Source: CAIQNR01 sp031972475
GTDB taxonomy: Bacteria; Babelota; Babeliae; Babelales; CAIQNR01
Assembly: GCA_031972475.1 (NCBI GenBank)
Contig: DALYEP010000001.1
Coordinates: 496,001 to 560,000, forward strand
Direction: 5' to 3'
Length of the DNA stretch: 64,000 bases
Part shown: piece by piece, positions 46,041-56,227 of the stretch
How positions within the stretch are numbered: position 1 is the stretch's first letter
Layout of the letters: each line of letters starts with the position of its first letter
Translations under genes and position numbers: made by a program
The notes under the pieces: generated by a model
Told to the model about the DNA's origin: nothing
Databases searched by the model: none
The model's input: only the letters and a program-made list of their open reading frames with translations

Positions 46041-48548
46041 ATGAATAAAAACACTTTAAATGCAATGTCGCACACTATGCCAATAAATAGTCAAGTTGGA
46101 TTCATTATTAACAAAAAAAATGGAGAACGTGTCCCTTTTGATCATGAAAAAGTTTACGCAACAATCAAAAGAGCATGTAAAGGACTTGAAGATTCTGTAT
46201 ATATAGATTTGATTATGCAAGAAGTCACAAAAAATTTATATGATCAAGCATCAACTCAAGATGTTGAAGATGCAATGGTACTAGCTGCAATTTCTTTTAT
46301 AGAAAAAGATCCTGCATATAGCAAAGTTGCAAGTAGATTGCTACGACAAAAGTTAGCAAAGCAAGTTTTTGGATCTTCTATAACAGAAGAAATGTATCAT
46401 ACATCATATAAAGATGCATTTATTAAAAGCATTTATTTAGGGGTAGAAGATTCTACCATAGATCCTCGTTTGTTGGATTTTGATTTAAATTTTCTTGCTT
46501 CAAAATTAGTTCCTGAAAGAGACGACCTTTTTGAATATTTAGGAATTTTTAATATCTATGAAAGATACTTTTTAAAAATTGATGGAAAACATATTGAAAT
46601 GCCGCAAATTTTTTGGATGCGGGTTGCTATGGGTCTTGCGATAGAAGAAGAAGATAAAAATAAGTGGGCAGCAGATTTTTATGATATCATATCTCAATTT
46701 TTATATGTTCCAGGAACACCAACATTACTTCATGCAGGATGCACACATCCTCAATTAAGTTCTTGTTACTTAACAACTATCACTGATGACCTTCATCATA
46801 TTTTTAAATGCATGGGAGATAATGCTCAAATGGCTCGTTGGTCTGGCGGTGTTGCAAATGACTGGACTCCTTTGCGAGCAACAGGAGCGTATATCAAAAG
46901 CATACGATCAGGCAGTCAAGGAGTTGTTCCATTTTTAAAAATTGCTAATGATGTTAATGCTGCAATAAATAGAAGTGGTCGTCGCAGAGGTGCAACTGTT
47001 GCATATCTAGAAACATGGCACTATGACATTGAAGACTTTCTTGATTTACGTAGAAACACAGGAGATGAACGTCGCCGCACTCATGATATGAATATTGCAA
47101 ATTGGATTCCTGATTTATTTATGAAACGTGTAATAGAAGACAAAGATTGGACGCTTTTCTCTCCTGATGAAGCACCCGATTTGCATGAACTTTATGGATC
47201 TGCTTTTGAAAAAAAATATGAAGAATATGAAGCTTTAGCAACATCAGGAAAAATTATACTTAGCAAAAAAATTAAAGCTGTAGACCTATGGCGTAAAATG
47301 TTAACTCGACTATTTGAAACTGGACATCCTTGGATAGTATTTAAAGATCCATGCAACGTTCGTTCTCCGCAAGACCATGTTGGAGTAGTTCATAGCTCTA
47401 ATTTATGTACAGAAATTACTTTAAACACATCTATAGAAGAAACTGCAGTTTGCAATCTTGGATCAATTAATTTTGGTCTTCACGTCAAAGACGGTCTTTT
47501 TGACAAAGAATTATTAGGAAAAACTATAAAACTTGCAATACGAATGCTTGATAACGTAATTGATATTAATTTCTATCCAACCAAAGAAGGTGAAGTTTCA
47601 AATAAACGCCATCGCCCTATTGGCCTTGGTATTATGGGATTTCAAGATGCTTTATTTAAAATGAATATTAATTTTGACTCAAAAGAAGCGCTCGAATTTG
47701 CTGATTCTTCTGCAGAATTATTTTCTTATTATGCAATTTTATCCTCATCTCAACTTGCAAAAGAACGAGGAGCATATCATAGTTATAAGGGCTCAAAATG
47801 GGATCGTAATATTTTCCCATTAGACACTATTAATCTTCTTGAAAAAGAACGCGGATTAAAAATAGAAGTTGAACGCAAAGAAAGACTTGATTGGAGCCCT
47901 GTTCGTGAACATGTAAAAAAATATGGAATGCGCAATTCAAATACTATGGCTGTAGCTCCAACAGCAACTATTTCAAATATTTCAGGATGTTATCCATGTA
48001 TTGAACCTATATATAAAAATCTCTATGTAAAAGCAAATATGGGTGGCGAATTTACAGTGATTAATCAATATTTGGTAGACGATCTAAAGGCAATTGGTAT
48101 GTGGGACTATAACATGCTTGATTTAATTAAATATTATGATGGATCAATTCAAGCAATTAAAGAAATCCCTGAAAATATTCGTGCTAAATATAAAGAAGCT
48201 TTTGAGCTTGACCCATTAGTACTTATAGATATTGCTGCTGCTCGTGGAAAATGGATTGATCAAGCTCAATCATATAATGTTTTTGTAAAAGGAGTGTCTG
48301 GAAAACTGCTTGATACAATCTACATGAAAATTTGGAGATCAGGCATGAAATCTTCTTATTATTTACGTTCACTTGGTGCAACACAAATAGAAAAATCTAC
48401 ATTAGATGCAAAAAAATATGGTTTTACTCAAAAACGCGATTATAAATCAACTGAAAAAGAAAATATCGAAATTTCAGAAGATTCAAATACGATTGCAAAT
48501 GTAAAAACATGTAGTCTCATAGAACCAGAATGTGAAACATGCCAATAA
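46041..48548 (+). CDS. nrdA: Ribonucleoside-diphosphate reductase alpha subunit (class I)
   Basis: 835 residues. An ATP-cone lies at about 20-115 (NGERVPFDHEKVYATIKRA), the site of dATP inhibition. The catalytic barrel follows: SSCYL (substrate Cys near 238), NLCTEI with NLGSIN (second Cys), RPIGLGIMGFQD, and the C-terminal redox Cys pair ECETC. Together with NrdB it reduces ribonucleotides to deoxyribonucleotides. The RNR has the layout of chlamydial NrdA. It lies 30 bases upstream of nrdB. Confidence 0.96.
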   Translation: MNKNTLNAMSHTMPINSQVGFIINKKNGERVPFDHEKVYATIKRACKGLEDSVYIDLIMQEVTKNLYDQASTQDVEDAMVLAAISFIEKDPAYSKVASRLLRQKLAKQVFGSSITEEMYHTSYKDAFIKSIYLGVEDSTIDPRLLDFDLNFLASKLVPERDDLFEYLGIFNIYERYFLKIDGKHIEMPQIFWMRVAMGLAIEEEDKNKWAADFYDIISQFLYVPGTPTLLHAGCTHPQLSSCYLTTITDDLHHIFKCMGDNAQMARWSGGVANDWTPLRATGAYIKSIRSGSQGVVPFLKIANDVNAAINRSGRRRGATVAYLETWHYDIEDFLDLRRNTGDERRRTHDMNIANWIPDLFMKRVIEDKDWTLFSPDEAPDLHELYGSAFEKKYEEYEALATSGKIILSKKIKAVDLWRKMLTRLFETGHPWIVFKDPCNVRSPQDHVGVVHSSNLCTEITLNTSIEETAVCNLGSINFGLHVKDGLFDKELLGKTIKLAIRMLDNVIDINFYPTKEGEVSNKRHRPIGLGIMGFQDALFKMNINFDSKEALEFADSSAELFSYYAILSSSQLAKERGAYHSYKGSKWDRNIFPLDTINLLEKERGLKIEVERKERLDWSPVREHVKKYGMRNSNTMAVAPTATISNISGCYPCIEPIYKNLYVKANMGGEFTVINQYLVDDLKAIGMWDYNMLDLIKYYDGSIQAIKEIPENIRAKYKEAFELDPLVLIDIAAARGKWIDQAQSYNVFVKGVSGKLLDTIYMKIWRSGMKSSYYLRSLGATQIEKSTLDAKKYGFTQKRDYKSTEKENIEISEDSNTIANVKTCSLIEPECETCQ

Positions 48549-48578
48549 TGTATTAATAAATAAACAAAAGGAATTATC

Positions 48579-49592
48579 ATGAAAGACCAATTAAATAGAA
48601 GTGGAATAGTTTCAAACTCAAAAACAGACCCTAATAAAATACTACCAATGCGTTATATGTGGGCACGTAATCACTATAAAGATGGAGTTGCAAACAATTG
48701 GACACCAGAAGAAGTTTCTATGCAAAAAGATGTTGAACAATGGAAAGATTCTTTTTCATTAACACAAGATGAACGTCACTTAATTTTGTGGAATATGGGT
48801 TTTTTTGCAACAGCAGAATCCCTCACTGCAAATAATTTGGTTCTTGCCGTATATCGCCATGTAACCAACCCTGAATGCCGCCAATATCTTTTACGTCAAG
48901 CATATGAAGAAGCTGTTCACACAGATACATTTATATATTGTTGCGATTCATTAGGATTAAACCCCGATGAAATTTATAACATGTACACTACTATCCCATC
49001 AATTGCAGCTAAAGATCAATATGTTATAAACCTAACAAAATCTATTTTCGATCCAAATTTTGAGATAAAAGATTTAAAAACATTACAATTATTTTTACAT
49101 GATTTAATTGGTTATTATGTAATTATGGAAGGAATTTTCTTTTACGCCGGATTTGCAATGATGCTTGCATTAAAACGTCAAAATAAAATGATTGGAATAG
49201 GCGAGCAATTTGAATATATAATGCGTGACGAAAGTATTCATCTTGCATTTGGTTGTGATTTAATCAACACAATAAAACAAGAAAATCCAGAAGTATGGAC
49301 TCCTGAATTTCAAAAAGAAGTTATTGAATTAATTAAAAAAGCAGTTGAGCTTGAAGCGCAATATGCTATTGATGCTTGTCCAAAAGGACTACTTGGTATC
49401 AGCACTCAACAATTTATAAACTACGTTGAATATATAGCAGATAGAAGACTTGAAAGAATCGATCTTCCTAAAGTTTATTTTCAAGAAAACCCCTTCCCAT
49501 GGATGTCTCAAGCAACAGATTTAAGTAAAGAAAAGAACTTTTTTGAATCAAGAGTTACAGAATATAGAACAGCTGGATCTCTTGAATGGTAA
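48579..49592 (+). CDS. nrdB: Ribonucleotide reductase beta subunit, class Ic (Phe in place of radical Tyr)
   Basis: 337 residues. First-metal ligands read as Glu80 (ATAESLT), Glu111 and His114 in YEEAVHTDTF, and the second set as EGIFFYAGF and RDESIHLAF. In Tyr-type NrdB the residue seven after the Glu of ExxH is the radical Tyr (E. coli Glu115 and Tyr122); here it is Phe118. Chlamydia trachomatis NrdB also has Glu (not Asp) as the first ligand and Phe at that position, and uses a Mn(IV)/Fe(III) cofactor. The motif EEAVHTxTF is shared with it. The C-terminal tail binds NrdA. AAAGGA precedes the ATG. Confidence 0.94.
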   Translation: MKDQLNRSGIVSNSKTDPNKILPMRYMWARNHYKDGVANNWTPEEVSMQKDVEQWKDSFSLTQDERHLILWNMGFFATAESLTANNLVLAVYRHVTNPECRQYLLRQAYEEAVHTDTFIYCCDSLGLNPDEIYNMYTTIPSIAAKDQYVINLTKSIFDPNFEIKDLKTLQLFLHDLIGYYVIMEGIFFYAGFAMMLALKRQNKMIGIGEQFEYIMRDESIHLAFGCDLINTIKQENPEVWTPEFQKEVIELIKKAVELEAQYAIDACPKGLLGISTQQFINYVEYIADRRLERIDLPKVYFQENPFPWMSQATDLSKEKNFFESRVTEYRTAGSLEW

Positions 49593-49609
49593 TCTACAGT
49601 TAATAAAAT

Positions 49610-49641
49610 AAAGAAATAGGGCAAATTTGCCCTATTTCTTT
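49610..49641. terminator. Terminator of nrdAB, bidirectional
   Basis: Perfect 13-bp stem aaagaaatagggc / gccctatttcttt with a 6-base loop aaattt; it also serves the minus-strand gene ending at 49652. Confidence 0.92.
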
Positions 49642-49651
49642 TAAATCTTCT

Positions 49652-50266
49652 TTATTTAGGATATTTTTCTATAAAAAAAACTACATCACGACAAAAATAT
49701 TCACACTTTTTAAATTCTTTTTCCGTAAATTCATCTTTAAAAGATGCAATAAATTTAAATAAATCTTCTATTTTTTGATAATTACTTTTTCTAATTTCTT
49801 GAAAAATATTTTTCAATTTTTCACAAGAAATATATAAACTTTCTCCATAAGACATCTTCTCATGTAAACGAAATTCCTCTACATCATGGGCCATTTGACG
49901 ATAAAAATTTAATCTTTCTTCTAAAGAACTCTCAGTAGAAGGTTTTTTAAAAATATCAGGAAATCCATTATTTAAAGGTTTTTTACGATATTCTGTTTGT
50001 TCTGAAAATAAAGAAAATCCAGAATCAATACCAGAACTTCTTTTAGCTTCAATCTCTTGAAATGGAGTAATCGATCCAACAGACAATTGAAATTCTATCG
50101 ATTGGGAAGGCGAAGTTATTGGCCTTATTAAATATGAACATGATCTCTTATTATATTCTTGTGAACTATTCCGCAAAACTTCTGGATAAGATCTTGACCT
50201 CCCTAATCCTCCTGCAAAACTTTGACTTAAAATACATAAGGACAATATCTTTAATACTAATATCAT
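49652..50266 (-). CDS. Secreted helical protein
   Basis: Not recognised. 204 residues. Signal peptide ILVLKILSLCILSQSFAGG, then a Ser/Arg-rich low-complexity part (20-110) and a helical C-terminal domain (about 115-204) with Cys near 152, 192 and 196. The architecture, disordered N-terminal half and compact helical end, is common among the exported proteins of this window. It follows the ComEC-like gene by 6 bases. Confidence 0.7.
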   Translation of the reverse strand: MILVLKILSLCILSQSFAGGLGRSRSYPEVLRNSSQEYNKRSCSYLIRPITSPSQSIEFQLSVGSITPFQEIEAKRSSGIDSGFSLFSEQTEYRKKPLNNGFPDIFKKPSTESSLEERLNFYRQMAHDVEEFRLHEKMSYGESLYISCEKLKNIFQEIRKSNYQKIEDLFKFIASFKDEFTEKEFKKCEYFCRDVVFFIEKYPK

Positions 50267-50272
50267 ATAATT

Positions 50273-50995
50273 TTAATTACCTTTTGTAATTTTTTTAACA
50301 ACTATTTCTTGAGACAATGCATTAATTGCTTTCTCTGTAGATCTACTTTCATCAAAATAGATTAATTCATCAATTACTATAGATCCAAAATTTTTTACTA
50401 TTTCTGGAATTAATGTGTAAACAATCCATGAATTTGGATTGTTTTTTTCACCTAATGCACCTTGATCTATGAGATGCAATCTACCATTATTATTAATAAT
50501 AGAAAGTTTTTTCTTATTGCAGATAACTTCTATATACAATGTTTTTTCAGATTTTGACATACTAATAGCAATAATTGAAATCAAAAAAATTGAAACCCCA
50601 ATATAATACAAAGGTTTTTGTAATTTTTGATATTGCAATGCAAAAAATGCACACATAGCAATAATTAATAAAAAAGGTAAAAGTTTAATAGAAAATCCAA
50701 TTAACCAAAATTTTGATCCAAAAGAAAGAAAATATAGCCATAATCGAGTAATATGAGTAAGCAAAAAAATTAAATAATCATTGGGAATAGAAAATAACTC
50801 TGTAAAAAATATAAGAGAAGAACACAATAAAAAAGCTACAATAAAAGGACTAAAGATAAAATTTCCAAAAGCTGTCATCAAAGAAAATGGAAGTCCCCAT
50901 GCAACAATAACCGGCAAAGAAACTAATGATAAAAAAAATTGAACTTGCAAGAATTGTAAAAAGTTTTTTTTGATATTATCAAAAAAATATTTCAT
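50273..50995 (-). CDS. Shortened ComEC/Rec2-like membrane protein
   Basis: 240 residues. Membrane helices occupy about 15-150; SLVSLPVIVAWGLPFSLMTAFGN and FSPFIVAFLLCSSLIF resemble the end of the ComEC competence domain, which has the same order of helices. The region after 155 (LYIEVICNKKKLSIINNN, LIDQGALGEKNNPNSWIVYT) resembles a metallo-beta-lactamase-like domain start (compare DVGQGD, LIDGG), but the HxHxDH metal motif is absent. Normal ComEC is 600-800 residues, so this is either a reduced protein or only the tail. DNA-uptake function is doubtful. Alternative: an unrelated membrane protein. Confidence 0.45.
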   Translation of the reverse strand: MKYFFDNIKKNFLQFLQVQFFLSLVSLPVIVAWGLPFSLMTAFGNFIFSPFIVAFLLCSSLIFFTELFSIPNDYLIFLLTHITRLWLYFLSFGSKFWLIGFSIKLLPFLLIIAMCAFFALQYQKLQKPLYYIGVSIFLISIIAISMSKSEKTLYIEVICNKKKLSIINNNGRLHLIDQGALGEKNNPNSWIVYTLIPEIVKNFGSIVIDELIYFDESRSTEKAINALSQEIVVKKITKGN

Positions 50996-51013
50996 TAAAT
51001 TACCAAATTATTT

Positions 51014-51946
51014 TTAAAGTAATGGATATTTTTTAAAACCTAAAAATATACATTCCGGTTGAGGTATAATACCAAATTGGTTATATACTTTTTCTTGAAG
51101 TTTTCTAGCAAGTAAAACAATGTCACTTGAGGTTGCATTGTCTTTATTAACTAACATATTTGCATGCTGAGAAGAGACCCAAGCTCCTCCAACATGCTCT
51201 GTTCCTTTTACTCCAATTTTATCAAGATAAAATGCGACAAATTTCATTTTTTTCCCTTCCCATAATAATGAAACTTCATCATCATGAAAATTTCTAAAAA
51301 AACTACCGCAAGTTTTTTCTTTTGGATAACGAGCAGTGCGATGCCTAATAATTTCAAATCTACGACCACGAGCATAAGCAACTTCTAGATCAGTAGCAAA
51401 ATGTAATTTAAAAGTCGCATTAATCAAATAATATTCTTTATTCATTAAAGTTGATTGGTCATATCCAAAATTAAACCAATCAGCATCAACATTAATAATT
51501 TCTCCAGTTTTTGTATTAATAACATCTGCTGAAACAAGAAAATGACTTAAAAAATATTCAAAATAGTGAAGATTAATGTAAACAGAACCCCCGACTGTAC
51601 CAGGAATATTACTAAAAACCTCAAGCCCTGTAAGATTATTAGAAAGAGTGTACTCAATGAGCTCATCAATCGTAACACCTGCACTTGCAGTTACAAAAGA
51701 TGAATTATCATCATGAATAAAAAGCTCTGTTTTTTTTAAATGAATTACAAGACCTTCAAATCCCTCATCGCTAATAACAATATTTGCACCAGATCCAAGT
51801 ATAAAAAGAGGTATATTGTTTTTATGAACAAATTCTAAAGCTGCTTTAAAATCTTGATTACTAGACGGTTCGCAATAATAACGTGCTGGACCACCTGTTT
51901 GGAACCAGTTTTTATCAAAAAGCGGAACGTTTTCTTTAATTTTCAT
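51014..51946 (-). CDS. murB: UDP-N-acetylenolpyruvoylglucosamine reductase
   Basis: 310 residues from ATG 51946, which overlaps the last 11 bases of trhO; a longer start would run far into that gene. FAD-binding features include FQTGGPARYY near 16, LGSGANIVISDEGFEG near 48-63, and IPGTVGGSVYINLHYF near 117-132. The C-terminal domain has KTCGSFFRN (proton-donor Ser near 225), GGAWVSSQHANMLVN and PEC near the end. It makes UDP-MurNAc, the second committed step of peptidoglycan synthesis. It supports a real cell wall. Confidence 0.96.
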   Translation of the reverse strand: MKIKENVPLFDKNWFQTGGPARYYCEPSSNQDFKAALEFVHKNNIPLFILGSGANIVISDEGFEGLVIHLKKTELFIHDDNSSFVTASAGVTIDELIEYTLSNNLTGLEVFSNIPGTVGGSVYINLHYFEYFLSHFLVSADVINTKTGEIINVDADWFNFGYDQSTLMNKEYYLINATFKLHFATDLEVAYARGRRFEIIRHRTARYPKEKTCGSFFRNFHDDEVSLLWEGKKMKFVAFYLDKIGVKGTEHVGGAWVSSQHANMLVNKDNATSSDIVLLARKLQEKVYNQFGIIPQPECIFLGFKKYPLL

Positions 51947-52883
51947 AAGATTTTTTTTCAAGCAAATCCAGTCGCTGATCAACACTTATAACCGGTTTTT
52001 TACGAAGAGGCACTTCATTAGATTCAACAAGTTTTTGACAAGTTAAACTGCAACACTCAGAAAAATCTTTAATGCATGATGGACAACCTATGAACTGTTT
52101 ATTGCAACGACCGTTCATGCAGTTAACATAAAAATCACATGGTATGCTACAAAGATCACAATTAGTCAAAATATCATCAGTAACTTTTACACCAACTCGC
52201 CCATCAAAAACATAGTATGTACCCTTAAAATGCCCATTAGGAAATTGTTCTATATAACGATGAATACCACCCTTAATTTGATAAACCTCTTTAGCAACAC
52301 CTCGTTCTTTAATATATGCAGAAGCTCGCTCACAGCGAATACCACCGGAACAAAACATTAAAACTTGTTTGTTTTTTAAATTATCAATTTGTTCTTCAAC
52401 ATATTCTGGAAACTCTCTAAAATAGCGCTTGTCAGGAATCATAGATCCAGGAATTGTCCCAACTCTTGCTTCATAATTATTACGAGTATCAATAATAACT
52501 AAATCCTCAGGCTTCTTATTTAAAAGATCATGAGCTTCTTCTGGTGTTAAATGAATACCTGTATTTTCTGTAGTCAAATTTTTTGGATCAATACCGATAT
52601 TCACAATAGTATTTTTCACAACTATACGCATGCGCGGAAAAAAGTTTTCATCACCAGGAGCTTCTTTTATATCCATATCAGAAAACAACTCATGATTATT
52701 CATTTTTTCTACAAACACAGATGTTGAATCATCAGATCCCCCAACTGTACCATTGATACCTTCCTGAGCTAAAATAATTCGCCCTGTAAGCTTAAGTTCT
52801 TCGCATAAATCCTTAAACCAAGCCTGTACTGCTTCTGGATGTTCAATAGGTATGTATTTGTAAAAAAGTAGAATTTTTCCCAT
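51936..52883 (-). CDS. trhO: tRNA uridine(34) hydroxylase (rhodanese family)
   Basis: 315 residues from ATG 52883, with AAGGG 6 bases upstream. The N-terminal domain has GRIILAQEGINGTVGG and the rhodanese domain runs from about 125 to 220 with active-site CSGGIRCE (Cys178). The C-terminal Cys-rich part (CDLCSIPC...CNKQFIGCPSC) is the zinc-binding tail of TrhO/YceA. The enzyme makes 5-hydroxyuridine at tRNA position 34. It overlaps murB. Confidence 0.94.
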   Translation of the reverse strand: MGKILLFYKYIPIEHPEAVQAWFKDLCEELKLTGRIILAQEGINGTVGGSDDSTSVFVEKMNNHELFSDMDIKEAPGDENFFPRMRIVVKNTIVNIGIDPKNLTTENTGIHLTPEEAHDLLNKKPEDLVIIDTRNNYEARVGTIPGSMIPDKRYFREFPEYVEEQIDNLKNKQVLMFCSGGIRCERASAYIKERGVAKEVYQIKGGIHRYIEQFPNGHFKGTYYVFDGRVGVKVTDDILTNCDLCSIPCDFYVNCMNGRCNKQFIGCPSCIKDFSECCSLTCQKLVESNEVPLRKKPVISVDQRLDLLEKKSYEN

Positions 52884-53008
52884 ATTTTTCCCTTGTAAAC
52901 GCATTTTAATAATTTTTTTTAGTATACCAAAAAAGAAAAAAAGCGTTAAATGCTAATTTAAAGCTTAAAAATAAATTTATATTGTTATTTTTTATAAAAA
53001 ATTAAATT

Positions 53009-53470
53009 TCAATTAAAAACAATTCCTAATTTTTTGGCTATTTTCTTCTCTATTTTTGTCATAATTTCATCATTATCTGGATCATAATGAGAATAACCAA
53101 GTAAATGGCAAATTCCATGAACTAAAATTGTTCTTAATCTTTCATCAAGAGTTGTATCAAAAAGAGGCAATAAATCGTGAATAAAATCTATTGCTAAGAT
53201 AATATCTCCAATATTTTTATCTTCTTCAGACACAACTTTTATACGCTCTCCAATTTTTAAATTAGTATGATACGGAAATGAAAGAATATCGGTTGGTTTA
53301 TCTTTTTTACGATAATCACGATTATAAGTACGAATAGTTTTACTTGTTGTAAGCCAAATACCAAGATCAAAATCCGAATACCCAAGCTCATCTAAAATTG
53401 ACTGCGCTGTTGAATATAACAAATCAATATTAACTTTATGTTTTCTTTGTGTGTTTTTAATAATTATCAT
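53009..53470 (-). CDS. ybeY: Endoribonuclease YbeY
   Basis: 153 residues. The zinc motif HGICHLLGYSHYD (HxxxHxxxxxH) is near 119-129. TDILSFPYH near 80 and GDIILAID near 108 are the other family blocks. YbeY processes the 3' end of 16S rRNA and helps ribosome quality control. It lies 10 bases after valS on the same strand. Confidence 0.95.
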   Translation of the reverse strand: MIIIKNTQRKHKVNIDLLYSTAQSILDELGYSDFDLGIWLTTSKTIRTYNRDYRKKDKPTDILSFPYHTNLKIGERIKVVSEEDKNIGDIILAIDFIHDLLPLFDTTLDERLRTILVHGICHLLGYSHYDPDNDEIMTKIEKKIAKKLGIVFN

Positions 53471-53480
53471 AAAAATTCTT

Positions 53481-55961
53481 TTACTGCGTAATATGATCTA
53501 TATCAAGTGTTGCAAACCATACTTCATGCTCCATGGAAAGTGTAGATTTTTCTACATCACCTGTTGCATAACTAATAGTATCAGCATGAATCACACCTTT
53601 AAGAAGCTGCTCATGTTGCATAAGATCTCTAAGTCTTTCACCATGAACACTATGAATAGTTAGACTAGCAAGAGGCGCTTTAAGCGAAAGTTCTTTTTCT
53701 GTTTTCATCCGTCTAACAGCTGCAACAATTGTTATCAGCAAATCTCCCAAGCCTACACTTTTTGGGCATAACAAGGGTATTTGAATCTGATTATAATTAG
53801 TTACATGAAGTGAAGTTATAGATTCTCGATTTTGATACAATATTAAATATAATTCTTCTGTAATATGAGGCAAATAAGGAGCAAACATTTGAAGAATACG
53901 AAGCCCTACTTGATAAAGAGTCCAACGAGTTGCAGCAATTACTTCTGGTGCATATTTCTCTGAATTAAAAAATTGATCTTTAATTAATTCAAGATAATTA
54001 TCACAAAAATTTTGCCAAAAAAACTGCTCTATTGCGTTAAGAGCATTACCAAATTCATACTTTTCTAAATTATTATTATAAATTGTAAATGCTTCAGTTG
54101 CTTTATGCAAAATCCAATTATTAAGCGTTCCCAAATTTTCAGGCTTTTCTAACGAAGCTTGTCCTATATGTTCTTCTAAGAATCTAAAGGCATTCCATAA
54201 TTTATTCAGTAATTTATTACCTTGTAAAATTTGATTTTCAGAAAAACTAATATCCTGCCCTAACGTTCCCGATGCGGTCCAAAATCTAATCGAATCAGCG
54301 GGATAAATTTTTAATAAATTAAGTGGATCTGTGGGCGTATTTCCTTGGGATTTTGAAATTTTATCTTTTGCAGAACTAAGAACATGTCCAGAAATAACAA
54401 TATCTTTCCATGGAATGGAACTATGATGCATATATGCCTTAATAATAGTATAAAAAGCCCAAGTTCTAATAATATCATGAGCTTGAGGCCTTATAGACAT
54501 AGGCAATAAAGAAGGTTTTTCAGAATTAAATATATTATCGATAGAATCAGAAAAAAGTGAATAACAAATATAAGGAGTAAGTGAAGAAGTATTCCACGTA
54601 TCCATAACATCTGTATCTGCTATAAACTCAGTCCCTTTACATTTTGGACAAAAACTAACAGGGCATTCATTTTCCTGGGGGTCAACAGGAAGCGCATCTA
54701 CTCTTGCAACAACTTTATAATCACACTCTTTACAATGCCACACAGGAAAAGGAATCCCATAAAAACGTTGTCTGCTTAAACACCAATCCCATTGTAAATT
54801 TTCAACCCAATCTTTATATCGTGATTTCATAAATGACGGATGCCACGAAATAGTATCTGCTGCCTCTAAGAAAGCTTTTTTATGATCAAGAATATTTAAA
54901 AACCATTGCTTTATAACAATATATTCTATTTCATGCTTACAGCGCTCATGAACATTAACAACATGAGTAATCGCTCTTTTTTCTCCTAAAAGACCTTGAG
55001 CATGCAATGCCTCCAAAATGGTACTTCTGGCAATATGAGCTTTCATGCCTGCAAGAATGCCAGTATCTTGAGACCAAAGACCATTCCGCTCAATTGATCG
55101 ACGATAAGGCAATTTGTGAATTTTATACCAATGTATGTCATTTTTATCACCAAAGGTGCAACACATCACCAAACCAGTTCCTTTTTCTTGTTGAACCGTA
55201 TCATCTGCAAGTATTGATACTTCATGACCAAAAATAGGAACAATGGCCTTTTTCCCTGCAAGATGTTTATATCTAGAATCTTCTGGATGATAAAACAAAG
55301 CTACGCATGATGGTAATAACTCTGGACGGGTTGTTCCAATAACAAGAGACTCTCCATCAGTAGTTTTAAAAAAAATATCAGAAAAATGCGATGCTACTTG
55401 CGCATCATCAAGCTCAGCTTGAGCAACAGTGGTTTGACATGTTGTGCAATACAAAGCAGGTTCTTCTTTTTGATAAATAAAACCTTTAGAATAAAGATCT
55501 ATAAATGATAACTGTGAAATTTTTCTGACTTTTTCAGAAATAGTTGAATAGGTATTTGACCAATCTGCAGAAATACCCATACGCTGCCATATATCTGCAA
55601 ATTGAACTCCAATCTCTTGAGACTCTTCACTACAAATTTTAATAAACTCAGACCTTCCCATATGGTGCGCACTAATCTTGTGCTTCTTTTCTACATATTT
55701 TTCTGTTGGAAGACCATTATCATCAAATCCAAATGGGTAGAAAACATTACAACCAGAAAGCCTTTTAAAGCGAGCAATAATATCAGTTTGTGTATAAGAA
55801 AAAATATGACCAATATGAAGGGCTCCAGAAACAGTGGGTGGCGGAGTATCTATAGTAAAAAGCTCTTTTTCAGAATCTTTTTTTATTGCATAGGTTTCTT
55901 CATCAGCCCATTTTTTTTGCAAGACACTGTCATTTACAAGGTGATCATATTTTTTTTCCAT
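53481..55961 (-). CDS. valS: Valine--tRNA ligase
   Basis: 826 residues, ATG 55961 (a GTG nine bases upstream is possible). Class I signatures: HIGH near residue 48-51 in SGALHIGHIF and the KMSKS equivalent KISKSQGNT near 510. The editing domain (CP1) spans about 190-345. Ser-rich PTPTVSG is here PPPTVSG, typical of ValRS. The C-terminal coiled-coil arm is absent and the protein is shorter than the ~950 residues of E. coli ValRS, a known variation. YbeY follows. Confidence 0.94.
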   Translation of the reverse strand: MEKKYDHLVNDSVLQKKWADEETYAIKKDSEKELFTIDTPPPTVSGALHIGHIFSYTQTDIIARFKRLSGCNVFYPFGFDDNGLPTEKYVEKKHKISAHHMGRSEFIKICSEESQEIGVQFADIWQRMGISADWSNTYSTISEKVRKISQLSFIDLYSKGFIYQKEEPALYCTTCQTTVAQAELDDAQVASHFSDIFFKTTDGESLVIGTTRPELLPSCVALFYHPEDSRYKHLAGKKAIVPIFGHEVSILADDTVQQEKGTGLVMCCTFGDKNDIHWYKIHKLPYRRSIERNGLWSQDTGILAGMKAHIARSTILEALHAQGLLGEKRAITHVVNVHERCKHEIEYIVIKQWFLNILDHKKAFLEAADTISWHPSFMKSRYKDWVENLQWDWCLSRQRFYGIPFPVWHCKECDYKVVARVDALPVDPQENECPVSFCPKCKGTEFIADTDVMDTWNTSSLTPYICYSLFSDSIDNIFNSEKPSLLPMSIRPQAHDIIRTWAFYTIIKAYMHHSSIPWKDIVISGHVLSSAKDKISKSQGNTPTDPLNLLKIYPADSIRFWTASGTLGQDISFSENQILQGNKLLNKLWNAFRFLEEHIGQASLEKPENLGTLNNWILHKATEAFTIYNNNLEKYEFGNALNAIEQFFWQNFCDNYLELIKDQFFNSEKYAPEVIAATRWTLYQVGLRILQMFAPYLPHITEELYLILYQNRESITSLHVTNYNQIQIPLLCPKSVGLGDLLITIVAAVRRMKTEKELSLKAPLASLTIHSVHGERLRDLMQHEQLLKGVIHADTISYATGDVEKSTLSMEHEVWFATLDIDHITQ

Positions 55962-56227
55962 AATTTTCACATCTATAGATTTAAAGTATTAAAATAATTT
56001 TTATTAAAGTTTACTGTCAAATACTAGAGGGGTCAAAAGATAGAAAATATTTGATTTAATCGTTTTAAAAATTTTTTAAAAAAAATAAAATTAAATTAAC
56101 AAAGAGTGGCTCATTTTTAATAAAGAATAATAATATTATAAATTTAAAAACTTGAATTTTATCAATAATAAAGCTAATTTTTGTATTAAAAACTTCTACT
56201 CAATCCACTAATAAGGTATTTAAGCTT

